DNA from: Elysia marginata
Lineage: Eukaryota > Mollusca > Gastropoda > Plakobranchidae
NCBI GenBank assembly: GCA_019649035.1
Contig: BMAT01011964.1
Coordinates: 203,213-237,634, forward strand
DNA length: 34,422 nucleotides
Reading direction: 5' to 3'
The notes below the pieces were generated by a model. It did no database searches and was not told where the DNA came from. It saw only the letters and a list, made by a program, of their open reading frames with translations. Positions 1 to 9,507 of this stretch are shown piece after piece. The stretch's first letter is position 1; every line of letters begins with the position of its first letter. Made by a program: the position numbers and the translations under genes.

Positions 1-38
1 CTCTCTCTCTCTCTCTCTTTCTCTCGTTCTCTCTCTAA
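1..38 (+). repeat. CT microsatellite at left edge
   Basis: The window opens inside a (CT)n tract with small interruptions. Together with the GATA array at the right edge, this suggests that the sequence was cut or broke at simple repeats. Confidence 0.9.
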
Positions 39-875
39 CAGGTAATAAAGAAGTAGACTTATAAATTAACACTTCGTGAAACATGAATACATTTCTATTG
101 TATTATGTGATACAACTCAAGAAGGCAGTAAAGTAAAGCCGAAACGTTTTTATGTCCTAACTAAGATTGTATTGTTGTTTTGTTGTTTTTTTTTGTTTGT
201 TTTGTTTTTTGCTTTACGTAGTGGTATGCTGTAAGTCAGCTTTTTTATTAGATTAAATCTACATCATACAGAATGACTCACTTGCATTTTCTTTAGATAA
301 AGATCTACTTTATATTGAAAATAGTGAATTATACCTTAGTATTGAGATCTGTCTGTCTGTCTGTCTCTCTTTCTCTGTGTGTGTGTGTCTCTCTCTGTTT
401 TTCTCCCCCTACCTCTAATCTCTCATCTCCAGTAAGGTTTAATTAGTATAATACAGTTTGTAATATTTGCAATTTGACTACCTTAATGATGTCTACCCAA
501 TTTTTTTCTATATCAGGATTCTTCTTTCAATGCACACTTTTTTTTATTTACTAGCGTTGTTCAGGTCGGAAAAAGAAGAGAATGTCTTAGTCGAATTGAA
601 ACCATCAAAATTGGTATTTATCAGTAGATTAAACGAAAGCTTAAACATGAAAGACGGGGAACGGAAAAAAAAATCGTAATCTGAATTACCTAAGTAAGGG
701 GTAGATAGCAGCTTCCTTTCTTTTCTTCTTTGAGCTGTGCTGTGTGTATTAATTCAAACGCTACAAAAATAATTAAAGTTGTCAAACTTTTAGTTAGAGT
801 TGAATGTATTTAACGGAAACTGAAGAATAGATACCATAAACACATTTAAACTGAATGAAGAACAGACGGAGTATT
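39..875. other. AT-rich non-coding stretch with small simple repeats
   Basis: It holds a T-rich TGTT/TTTG tract (about 171-212) and a compound TCTG, TC and TG microsatellite (about 349-410). A 70-codon open frame at 467-679 (+) has no splice context, familiar motif or coding-like composition, so I do not call it a gene. I see nothing else here. Confidence 0.6.
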
Positions 876-962
876 ATTTGTATGCCTTGATGTAAAGCGC
901 CTACAGCTTTTTTTTATTGTTATAAGATTGGGCGCTTTTTAAGTGTACATAATATTATAACT
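876..962 (+). mobile_element. Probable retroelement 3'-end module (GCGCC...GGCGCT)
   Basis: The segment reads GTAAAGCGCC (893-902), a T-rich spacer, GGGCGCTTTTTAAG, then an AT-rich tail with AATATTATAA. This matches the layout at 14615-14695, 16069-16137 (minus) and 23440-23514: two GCGCT-type boxes 30-40 bp apart followed by an A/T trinucleotide-like tail. The 23.4 kb copy is joined to reverse-transcriptase coding sequence, so this is probably the last bases of a truncated LINE, or of a SINE that borrowed a LINE tail. No coding remnant is visible upstream. The copy is diverged. Confidence 0.4.
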
Positions 963-1710
963 ATTGGTATGGTTTTTACAACGTTTTATCATTATTTTAA
1001 TATCAAAATCATTTTAAAAAACCGCTTCGTGATAGATTATTTTTCTTTATTTCAAAGCTATTGTGCCCTTGTGTTTACAGAAATAATAGTACTTTGTTTC
1101 AGGGAGCTAATATTTTCAAAGATAATTTTTTAAAATTGAAAATCAATAAAAGCGTAGGGAGAAGAACTAGTGAACGTACTTACGTTTAATAGCTTTAGGA
1201 AGGTTTTACTGTAGAAGAATTCTCTGAAGAAATTATAATTATATAAACCTGTCAGCTCCAATATTATACACCCATAAAATTGCTAATTTATTTTTTTTTT
1301 TTGCACCTTAGTATTTTAGTGAAATTTGCTTTGCTAAGAATACTAGAAATTTAATTAATTGATCACTATATGCTTTTCTTAACAGTTCTTGCAAACACGA
1401 AGCTCACTCTCTAGGCACGTTTCGTTTGCATAACTAGTAAAACGTCCGCAATTGTACCGGATTAAGCAAAAAAAAAATGAAATTGGTTTAAGTAAAAAAT
1501 CGAGAAATGGCTCACCTTAAATTTAAATGTTCACTTCTTTTCGCTTTGTCACCATAATGTTGTATTATCTACAAAGGGTTAGCCTTTTTCTTTCCACAGG
1601 CTTAACTTCTGCGCGTCCAACATTTCGTCTCTGAGTTTCCTTTCAACGCTTTCTCTTTATTATTTATCTCCTTATAAGAAGCGTTTCAGTCTCCTCTTTG
1701 CCATAGTACA
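963..1710. other. AT-rich stretch, nothing recognised
   Basis: Unique-looking AT-rich DNA with no supported open frame. A pyrimidine tract plus CACAG at about 1588-1601 resembles a 3' splice site, but no open exon with a donor follows. Confidence 0.6.
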
Positions 1711-1917
1711 GTATATCTCCCTCTCTCTATGTCTTTATTTAATTTGTCTCTCTCTCTATCTACCTCTATTTTCCTCTATCTATCTACCTATCCATCCATC
1801 TCTACATCTCTATCTATCTATCTACCTATCTATATCTCTCTCTTTTTTCACTCGCTGTCTCAGTTTGTAATGCCTATCAGTCTCTTCCTCTTCCGCTTCT
1901 TTTTTTTTTTTTTGTCT
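1711..1917 (+). repeat. TC / TCTA compound microsatellite
   Basis: TC dinucleotides mix with TATC/TACC tetranucleotides and end in a poly-T run at about 1901-1913. The 74-codon frame across it is a translation of the repeat. Confidence 0.9.
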
Positions 1918-2519
1918 CTAAACCAAAATTTTACGTTGCAAGATTATTCTTGATAACATACAGCTAGGTCTAGATTCTTATGCAAGATTTTAGTTTATGC
2001 CAGAATGTGAACTTTAACAGTTGAGAATAGATTAGTTCTACTGCAGATTTATCTAGAGCAGGTGAAGGGTAAATAGATTCACTCGACTCACGCCTGAATG
2101 AGACATGAAGCCAGACCTCTCTCAGCGACGTTCACAAATTATATACCTCTAAGCAGTGGAGTTCAACTGAGGTCAATCTAGGTCAATATATTAATTAGGG
2201 TATATAGCAAAAAAAAAACTAAAAGAATGTCTTCACAAGTGAAACTCGGAAGGATAAGATTTTAGTGCAAGTCCCTCGAATGATGCATCAACCTATCTAT
2301 CAGCACATAATCGTGGAGGTTTAGCCATTTTCCGAACCTGCACCGGTTGGTAAAAAAATGTCTCTTATGTTTTTATATCGGATTTTCTTATACCCCTGAC
2401 TCAGAGCATCTAGAGTATAGAGCGTCCCCTTCTTCTCTCCCCGTTGTAATCCTACAGTTATTACTCTCGTCGGCAATAAATCGGGTATCCCCACATTCTC
2501 AATACTGGCTTTCATTTCA
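1918..2519. other. Unique region; 2290-2519 less AT-rich, undecided
   Basis: 1918-2290 shows nothing recognisable. From about 2290 the DNA is more balanced in base composition. On the minus strand, 2515-2321 gives a 64-codon open frame with ordinary protein-like composition (it ends ...PTGAGSENG, stop), but the plus strand is open too and neither has convincing splice sites. It could be part of an unrecognised mobile element or a decayed exon. Confidence 0.3.
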
Positions 2520-2595
2520 GATTGACCGACCGGTCAGATGTCTGAGGCTGTAAAACTCCCGCGGTGGGAGCTTTGTTTCGTCGGTCTAGACCATC
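2520..2595. other. Nested inverted repeats (possible structured RNA or cruciform)
   Basis: Four exact inverted repeats are packed into about 70 bp. GACCGAC (2524-2530) pairs with GTCGGTC (2580-2586). Between them lie TCAGA-TG-TCTGA (2534-2545) and CTCCC-GCGGT-GGGAG (2556-2570). GGTCTAGACC (2583-2592) is a perfect palindrome at the right edge. The outer arms enclose both inner hairpins, giving a multibranch shape. I do not recognise a known RNA family or transposon end. Confidence 0.45.
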
Positions 2596-2734
2596 ACATC
2601 TCATTTTGTCAGTAGAGATGGCACTTATCTAATTTTCTTGAATTCAGGTGGGTTTTTTTTATTTGTTTGTAAAAAAAAAAGTGGGGGGGAGGGGCTGTAC
2701 AAATATGTTACTCTAAGACAACACTTTTGGTGTT

Positions 2735-2890
2735 TTTTTTTCTGTTTTACCCTCTTTTTCTCTTGCTCTCTCTCTCTATGTCTCTCTGTCTATCTATCGA
2801 ATTATCTGTCTCCCTCTTTCTACCTCCTTTTTCTCTATTTTTTGTCTTTCTATCTCTCTGCTCCCTTTTCTGTTCCCTTTTATCCGTCCC
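2735..2890 (+). repeat. Pyrimidine-rich CT tract
   Basis: A T-run followed by CTCTCTCT, TCTATC and TCCCTCTTT blocks abuts the SINE that begins at 2903. The overlapping open frames of 85 and 101 codons are repeat and SINE translations. Confidence 0.85.
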
Positions 2891-2895
2891 CATAG

Positions 2896-2902
2896 TCGTA
2901 CA
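2896..2902 (+). repeat. Left target-site duplication of SINE copy 1
   Basis: TCGTACA immediately before the SINE is repeated at 3218-3224, just after its CCAACCC tail. A 7-bp direct duplication fits LINE-mediated insertion. Confidence 0.65.
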
Positions 2903-3217
2903 CTGGCTCTATGGCCTGGCGGTAAGACACTCGCTCAGAGATCGGGAGGTGCGTGGTTCTATCCCCGACCGATTCAAACCAAGGACTTTAAAATTATTAT
3001 TAGCAGCTGATCCGCCTGGTGTCTGGCATTAAGGATTTAGTGCTTAGTCTGGTCTTTCCGGTGTCAGGATAATGTGACTGGGTGTGGTGTATGCAAGCGC
3101 TCCTTACATCTCAAGGTAGCAGCACGCTTTCAATTTTCCCAAGCGCCGTCTCTGATATAACATTGTAGTGGAAAAGAGAAGTTAAAATTCAAACAACTGA
3201 ACCAAACCAACCCACAT
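2903..3217 (+). mobile_element. tRNA-derived SINE, full-length copy 1
   Basis: The element starts with a tRNA-like head carrying an internal RNA polymerase III promoter: box A TGGCCTGGCGG (2912-2922) and box B GGTTCTATCCC (2955-2965; consensus GGTTCRANNCC, so one base in the centre is changed). A body of about 230 bp follows (from AAACCAAGGACTTTAAAATT through CAGGATAATGTGACTGG), then a short A/C-rich tail (AAACAACTGAACCAAACCAACC). The body matches 21458-21760 along its whole length and the minus-strand fragment 20288-20486. SINEs code for no protein and are copied by a partner LINE's reverse transcriptase. The 7-bp flanking duplication and the intact head indicate a complete insertion; the box B mutation suggests it is old. 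A true tRNA gene is excluded by the long shared body and the lack of a terminator after the head. Confidence 0.9.
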
Positions 3218-3224
3218 TCGTACA
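3218..3224 (+). repeat. Right target-site duplication of SINE copy 1
   Basis: TCGTACA, exact repeat of 2896-2902. Confidence 0.65.
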
Positions 3225-3943
3225 TCGTTTTCGGATTGGTCTTGTGCGGCTATATAATTCTTGAAAACCTTTATAATTGGTTTAGTTCTTTTGCCCTCTT
3301 TATTAATTTGATATATACGTCTTTTACCATACATCTTAAGCTTTGTAACTTACCCATCAACACAAATAACCTGTTCATCAAAAAAAATTGTCCCGTCTAA
3401 CTATCCAGACACTCTCAATTTTCCTTACTGGCTTTTTTGGCATAACTTTTTTGTATCAATTTTATCTTTCATTTTTATATAGGTAACCTTGCTTTGTCCA
3501 GCTCTCACAAAAAGAAGCGTTCTCTTAAAATTTGCTCCTTAGTTTTTTCTGGCTTTTAAATATTCTGTTTTTTCCCCAACACAATTTCATTTTGTCGACT
3601 TGTTATTTTGTCAGAACTATGCTACCAAAGGAAATTGTAGATGAGTACTATTTTTATAGAATTTATGTTCTGTTTGTGCCAGTCTTTTCTTTGCTGTGTC
3701 TTTTTTTAATTGAATTACCATTGTAACGCAAACGTGAAATAAGTGAAAGGTATTACCAACAGTTCCAAAGAGCCTGAAATTCGAAGGTTTCTTGTATAAT
3801 CAAGGCTCATGAGGTCGTTTAAATTTACTTCGTATTTAAAAAAACACTGACATCGGCTTGCAACGAATAATTTAAATGTAACGTCAGTATTTAACTTCAA
3901 AATTTAGTGCTAACAAAAATGCCATCACTTTCGTAATAATCTG
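3225..3943. other. AT-rich stretch, nothing recognised
   Basis: T-rich unique sequence. The short open frames at 3532-3726 (+) and 3715-3900 (-) have no supporting features. Confidence 0.6.
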
Positions 3944-3960
3944 TACTAATACTACTACTG

Positions 3961-4023
<63 letters not shown>

Positions 4024-4480
4024 GTATAACTACTGCTGGTACTACCATTACTACTACTGCTATTAATGATACTACTACCATTACTACTACTACTACCATA
4101 ACTACTACTACTATCCTTAATACTACTACCACCACAACTACTACTTCTACTACACTAACTAGTAGTTTTACTTCTTTTACCACTACTATAACTACCACTA
4201 GTACAATTACTAATGATGCAACTGCTACTGCTACTACAATTACCAATGATACTTCTACCACTGCTTTTGCTATTACTACTACTACAGCTGCTTAATGATA
4301 CTACTACTAATACATATACTACTAGTACTACTCCTCCTTCTTCTCTTCTCTTAATACTACTACCGTTACTACTATTATTACTACTATTACTACTATTATT
4401 ACTACTACTACTACTACCACTACTACTATTGCTAAAACTACTACTTCTTTTACTATTACTCTATCACTACTACTAAAGAG
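3944..4480 (+). repeat. Long TAC/ACT trinucleotide array (about 540 bp)
   Basis: A nearly continuous (ACT)n/(TAC)n array. It is pure at about 3963-4021, then degenerate with TATTAC, CACTAC and ACTAGT variants. It gives Val-rich (minus) and Leu/Thr-rich (plus) open frames of up to 125 codons, which are artefacts of a stop-free trinucleotide repeat. Confidence 0.95.
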
Positions 4481-5204
4481 CTACAGCTATCACTAATCTT
4501 GTACTTCTACTTCAGCTGCACCACTCCCCCCACACCGTTCCTATCCTTTTTGTTCCCTTCTGGTAACACCCTTATTTTCTATCATGAGTCTACTGAAATG
4601 CTTTGGCTTAGAACACAATTCCCTGAGGTAAAAGATGCGCTTCTCCATCTGTATTCCCAAGTTTCATTCCATCACCATCCATCATAAGTGCTTTTCCAAA
4701 ATTCAGCAGTGTTTAGATTTGCTTTATTGATTCTACCTGCTTGTGTACTTCTAGTCCTAGCATGCCTGCGGGCATGCTTTTATGAAATACATGTTATAGT
4801 CCTATACATGTATTTCTTTTTTTTGAATAAGCTGTTTACACTACTATGCTTAATTGCTTTTGATAGATTTTTTTTGCCGTTTACTTCATGATAAAGGTAC
4901 TAGTAATCAGGAACATATGGAACGAATCAAGTTGGTTATAACAAAACTGCACTCGACCCAACTGCTTTCCATGAGAAGTCGATCAATAAGGATAGAGGAG
5001 AAGCGCAAAGCGCCTGCCCGATGCATTGATTGCTGTAATCAATTGTTTTGCACAGTTTGATCTCGATTCATTAATCAACGCGAAGTGATTTCCTATTTTT
5101 TTTCCCTTCTTCGTTTCCTTGTCTTTTAAACTTGAATCAATATTGTCAAATTGAATGTTAAACTCACGAACGAATCGTATTTTTTTAACGGATTGCCTCA
5201 TACT
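4481..5204. other. Unique stretch with one strong hairpin
   Basis: Apart from the inverted repeat at 4759-4778 I see no gene. The short open frames (62-68 codons) overlap on several frames and have no coding signature. Confidence 0.55.
4759..4778. other. Perfect 8-bp inverted repeat with 4-nt loop
   Basis: AGCATGCC (4759-4766), loop TGCG, GGCATGCT (4771-4778), followed by TTTTAT. The arms are exact and GC-rich in AT-rich surroundings. It resembles a bacterial terminator in shape, but this is eukaryotic DNA, so its role is unknown. Confidence 0.6.
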
Positions 5205-5206
5205 CG

Positions 5207-5371
5207 TCCTGATCATCAGCATCATGTTCATCATCATCATCCTCATCATCATCATCATCATCACCATCTTCTTCTTCTTCTTCTTCTTCTTCTTCTTCTT
5301 CTTCTTCTTCTTCTTCTTCTTCTTCGTCTTTTTCTTCGTCTTCTTTTTCTTTTTCTTCTTCTGTTCTTCCT
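5207..5371 (+). repeat. ATC array passing into TTC array
   Basis: (ATC)n at about 5207-5268 changes into (TTC)n at about 5269-5371 with a few CGTC interruptions. The Phe-, Leu-, His- and Arg-rich open frames are translations of the array. Confidence 0.95.
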
Positions 5372-5479
5372 TTTATGAATTTTTATTATCAATATTTTAA
5401 TCTTTATCTCTACTATAATTACTGTTGTCAGTACAAATTCAATATTATTGCAATCAAAAAACATTCTTATAGTTTTCAA

Positions 5480-5620
5480 CATTATTATTATTATAACTGT
5501 TTTTTTTTATTCTTATGTTATTAACATTATCATCATTATTATTATTTATTATTATTGTTATTATTACTATTATTATCATTATTATTATCATTGGTATTAA
5601 TATTAATGTTGTTAATTGTA
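5480..5620 (+). repeat. Degenerate ATT/ATC array
   Basis: Mostly ATT and ATC triplets with interruptions such as GTT and ACT. The 64-codon minus frame is repeat-derived. Confidence 0.85.
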
Positions 5621-5934
5621 CCAATAATATAACTATATCATACTGCAAACCGTATTGCTAAATATGTCATGTCGTCATGTTCATAAGCATTGTTCATGTT
5701 CTTATCGCGTTTATTCGCCCTCTCTTCACCATTACTGTATTCATTGAAATTTGATAATCTTTATTAGTATCCCCACTATCTTTTTTCGATCTTTATCTCT
5801 TTAGGCCTCTTATAAATCGTTTTGTTTGCAAATATTTTTCTTCGTTTTTTTTTTTGTCCTCTTTGTCTTTCTATTTTTTCCGATCTTATTCTTTACACCT
5901 GCAATTTGTATTCGTTTCTCTCTCTTTTTTAGTT
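5621..5934. other. AT-rich stretch, nothing recognised
   Basis: T-rich unique DNA with short poly-T runs and no gene features. Confidence 0.6.
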
Positions 5935-6014
5935 TGCCTTTCTCTCATTTCAAATTATTGATCATTTGAAAAGTTTAGTTTGCCAATCCCTCATTTCAAA
6001 TTATTGATCATTTG
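5935..6014 (+). repeat. 46-bp tandem duplication
   Basis: CTCATTTCAAATTATTGATC starts at 5944 and again at 5990. AGTTTGCC precedes each copy and ATTTG follows. The copies are nearly identical, so the duplication is recent, and it has no coding content. Confidence 0.8.
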
Positions 6015-6420
6015 TAACTTTCCAAGTATCAGTGGAAGTGCTCTTGTCCGTTATAGGACTACCATTGCCACTTTCATTTTTTTTTGTTCTGCTTTTGACA
6101 ATTACGAGTCGGCTCAAATTGAATACACACGGTTTCTTTGTAATGGGAGGTTTTACAACTATTTTCTTTGCTTCGTATCCCCCAATCGCCCCTTCCCCTC
6201 TCCCACGCCAACGTCTCCGCCATAATTCTGTTTCATACACTTTCATTTTTTTTGCCCACCAAATTTAATTATGGTTTTATCGTTTCTACAACGATGCTGA
6301 GTTTAAATTTACTTGGAACAAAAATCCGATTGATGAAGAAAAAAAATATCTGCAAACTATATTAGCATAAAATTAATTCTTCTTTTTTTATTAATCTTCT
6401 TTTTTTGTTCATAGTTTTGT
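6015..6420. other. Unique stretch, overlapping spurious frames
   Basis: Three plus frames and one minus frame of 65-81 codons overlap here. None has splice sites or a recognisable motif, so I call no gene. Confidence 0.5.
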
Positions 6421-6711
6421 AGGGCCGGTGGGTTAGTGATAGGCACTCTCCTCTCGGTTCAAGAGATCCTGAGGTTTGAGCCTTGTTTTGGCAGATTGGT
6501 GTTTATACGTTATTCGAACATGCTGTTCATAGACTTTGACCTCCCCCCCCCTCATTTAAGTGTTAAACGAACACCTGGGTATGGACAGTGAAAGATCTCG
6601 TCTGTATGCTAATTGAGAGCGCTTTAACTTCTGTTCCCCTTTGTGCTTAGATGGTAATTTGGTGGGTAACGGCCTATCGCTGATCTATATGAAGCTTTTA
6701 CAACCAACCTT
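6421..6711 (+). mobile_element. Second tRNA-SINE-like element with shared CAACCAACC tail
   Basis: A tRNA-like head has a box A-like TGGGTTAGTG (6429-6438) and a box B-like GGTTTGAGCC (6473-6482), 44 bp apart as usual for such promoters. The body (GAGAGCGCTTTAACT, CCCTTTGTGCTTAGATGGT, GGTGGGTAACG, ATCGCTGATCTATATGAAG) differs from the 2903/21458 SINE. It ends CAACCAACC (6701-6709), the tail also seen in those copies. A C-run at 6542-6550 is probably secondary. No target-site duplication is clear. I infer a separate, older SINE family using the same LINE 3'-end recognition. Confidence 0.6.
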
Positions 6712-6832
6712 TTCAATGGATTAGACAATTAAAAAAAGCTCTTGTGTTGTTGCAATTTTTTAAAACTTAAAATCGTGCCATGTCTTTCTATGTAAGGCAA
6801 CATCCCATTTACGCAGTCGTGTTCCAACACTG

Positions 6833-7110
6833 TTAGTGCAGCATTGTGGCTCGCCAACGTTTTGTTTGTTCCGTACTGCAGTAATGTTTGTGAGGACAGG
6901 ACAAAAGCATTGCCTCCATCTCACACAACCCCCAAGCGTTTCTCCCTCCCTCTTCCCTTAATTTGGAGAATCCTTGGTTGCTAGGCAAATAAAGCAGCAA
7001 TAGTTGCGTGGGTTTCCGATCGTGTTGGTCAAATCGGTTAGCTTTCGACTGAGATAAACCAATAAACGTGCTATGAAATAATTCAAACAGCGTCGCGGCC
7101 ACTGCTGTTT
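6833..7110. other. GC-richer unique patch with X-box and CCAAT-like motifs
   Basis: Base composition is more balanced than in the flanks. GTTGCTAGGCAA (6977-6988) fits the RFX X-box layout RYYNYY-N-RRNRAC except for the last base. ACCAAT lies at about 7055-7060, and GCGTCGCGGCC follows at about 7090-7100. The minus strand is open for 89 codons (7102-6833), but I recognise no protein in it. It could be a promoter, enhancer or decayed element. Confidence 0.25.
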
Positions 7111-7120
7111 CGCCGACTTT

Positions 7121-9160
7121 TTTATTGTTTGTACTGTTAAGTTAAGAGTTCTATTACCGATGTGTCTCGTGAAATGCAGAGAACAATAATTGGTGGGACT
7201 TTTTCTGTCGCTTTTGTTCGTTATTTTGATGTCAGCACCGATTTCACTTAATATATGATGAGCAAAGTCACGTCGTTTTTTTTTATTTTTATTTCTTTCA
7301 ATTTTTTCCTTGTAAGTGAAACGTTTTCTTTAGTAGATTCTGAGCCCATCACCCTGTCACTTAAAAAAAACACTTAATAAAGTTTTAATTTTTACGTTTC
7401 TACGTAATGTATATGCTAGTTCTCTCACCATATCGCTAAATAGTATGCTGAACATGTTTTTTTTTTCTTTTTTGTTGTTTTTTTTTTCATAACGCCACAT
7501 AATTTTGAGCGATTTTCTTGTGAGCTTTACGTGGGAAAGAGTATATTAAAAGACCTAAACCTGTTATAGACTCCTGATGTTGTTCTTTTTTGTTGCTGTT
7601 GTTCTTGTTTAATTTTAGGGGTTCGTGTCAATGTTGCATAAATTGGCTATATAAAAATTGGGTGAGGACCTCAAATAAGCTCATTACTTTAATCTAAACC
7701 ATCAGGTGCAAGAATATCAAATATATAAAAAAAAGAACATTTCAGTTTAAACACAGTGGTATGATAGAATATTCAATTCCTAAGTTTGTGCGTTATCGTA
7801 AATCTAATATCTTCAATTAAACCAGCTCTCTGCCACATCAAGCTCCAACATCAACCACGAGTACGACGTTAACAAAATAATACTCGTTTTTCTTTCATAA
7901 AATACTAAAACATAATTACCATGAAGTATCCACAACATCCTTTCAAGCATTTTACGCAGGAAAAAATGCAAACGGCAATATTCAATATTTGAATGACCTT
8001 TAAATTCTCAAAATAAATATATATGTTTTACACCTCGAGAAAATGAGTCTAAAGTAGCAGTTTTTTAGGTCTTTTTTGCATTATAATGCATCGACATTTT
8101 TAACTACATTATATTTTTTTTTTAAATGATTTGTCTCGCATCCAGGGTAAATAAGTCGGATATCGCAATTTTCACTTTCTGTTTTTCGCATTGCTTTTTT
8201 TTAAACAAGAGATTATTTCCCAAACTTGAAAATCTATAAAAACTTCATTAAAATGTCAATAGTTTATTGAGAGCTAGCTACTAATTTCGTTGCCGTTTTT
8301 TTATATTAAAGAAAAAAAATAAAAGTTTAGTAGGTGTTTTCTTTTAGGCAAGAATTTCCGACTTTTAACTCCTGTACATTTACCTTTACGAATTGTCTCG
8401 TGTCCAAGGTGGGTTACAAAAATGTCGCATTTCTCTTCTTCGATAAAAGGCGTCGCTGTTTGACCCCAGACATTTTTCTCGACTTCCGAATATCAAACGT
8501 TTCACAAATTATTCATTATTATTTTTTTCAGGAAGATAGATTTACCTTTTTGACAGGGCGTCATAAAGGAGTTTATAATCTAGATTATTGTTATTCTTCC
8601 AAGATAGCTTTCAATACCAAGTAACAAATATTTTGAGTTAAATATGAAAATCGACTTGAAAGCATTGGGTGTTTTGTTTTGTCAAACCAGTCTGAAACTA
8701 CTTATAACTAAGCACAGTTACATTTCAAAAAGGTATTTTTTTTTTTTGGTTTTTGTTTGTCCTGGAACAAGCATTATCACCGTTTGTTAGTCAATTTGAA
8801 CCCATAACGTCTTTTGGAAGATTAACAAAGAGCACACCATGCATGCGATAATGGCATAATTTTGTGTCGAGTAGATTTACTGGTTGATTAACAAGTTATT
8901 AAAGCCTTTTATATGGAATCATTTTACCTTTTATAAGCAGGCTGACAAAAATGCATGAATAAATTCATAATGGAAACAATAAACAATGCAGGCAAGCTTA
9001 AACAATGTTTTAATGGTATAATTTTGGATTGTATGTAGTTTGGTTCGTTTTGTTTGAATATCAAAATGAAACACGGGCAAACAAAGGTTCAATTTATTTA
9101 AATTTATCGTGTAAAAAAATCTTCATAAAAAACATATGAATAGTAAGAATAATGATCACA
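7121..9160. other. 2 kb AT-rich stretch, nothing recognised
   Basis: Unique-looking AT-rich DNA with poly-T and poly-A runs (for example 7457-7488 and 8739-8750). A 96-codon plus frame at 8334-8624 is preceded by a TTTTCTTTTAG acceptor-like string but has no donor, stop-flanked exon shape or familiar motif. Confidence 0.55.
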
Positions 9161-9162
9161 AA

Positions 9163-9336
9163 GCAAGTGAGAGAAAGAAAGAGATAAAAAGAGAGGAAGA
9201 GAGAGAGGGGGGGAGAGACAGAGACAGACAGATGACATAGAATCAGAAACAAAGGAAAAGACAAATAGCGCAATAAAAAAAAACCAGTCAGCTCAATAAA
9301 CAGAGAGAAAGAAAGAAAAAGAAAGAGAGAGAGAGG
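9163..9336 (-). repeat. Purine-rich GA/GAAA microsatellites
   Basis: Two GA-rich blocks (about 9167-9233 and 9301-9336) contain GAGA, GAAA and GACAGA units, separated by 60-70 bp of A-rich DNA. On the minus strand they are CT repeats like the others in the window. Confidence 0.9.
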
Positions 9337-9507
9337 TACGGAATACGTCGGTGTTTGGATATACTAATATTTCCTAAATCAACCTAAATAATTTTATAAA
9401 GTTTTCGTATTTATTTTAAAAAAAGGCTAAGCAAGGAATGCAGCATTCATTTAGTAATTGAATTTTTTTAAAAGTATTTGTGAACAAATTGTTCTTCTGT
9501 CCCCCAG

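Noticed and set aside
3884..4476. Open frames of 87-125 codons rich in Val, Leu or Thr
   Set aside because: They translate the TAC/ACT array, which has no stop in several frames.
4759..4785. Rho-independent terminator
   Set aside because: The shape fits, but everything else indicates eukaryotic DNA, so only the inverted repeat is reported.
5151..5482. His/Leu-, Phe- and Arg-rich frames
   Set aside because: Products of ATC and TTC arrays; not proteins.
7783..7800. Shared string GTGCGTTATCG with 27738
   Set aside because: Only about 15 bp match with no extended similarity; probably coincidence.
8334..8624. 96-codon plus-strand frame
   Set aside because: AT-driven composition, no donor, no recognisable motif.
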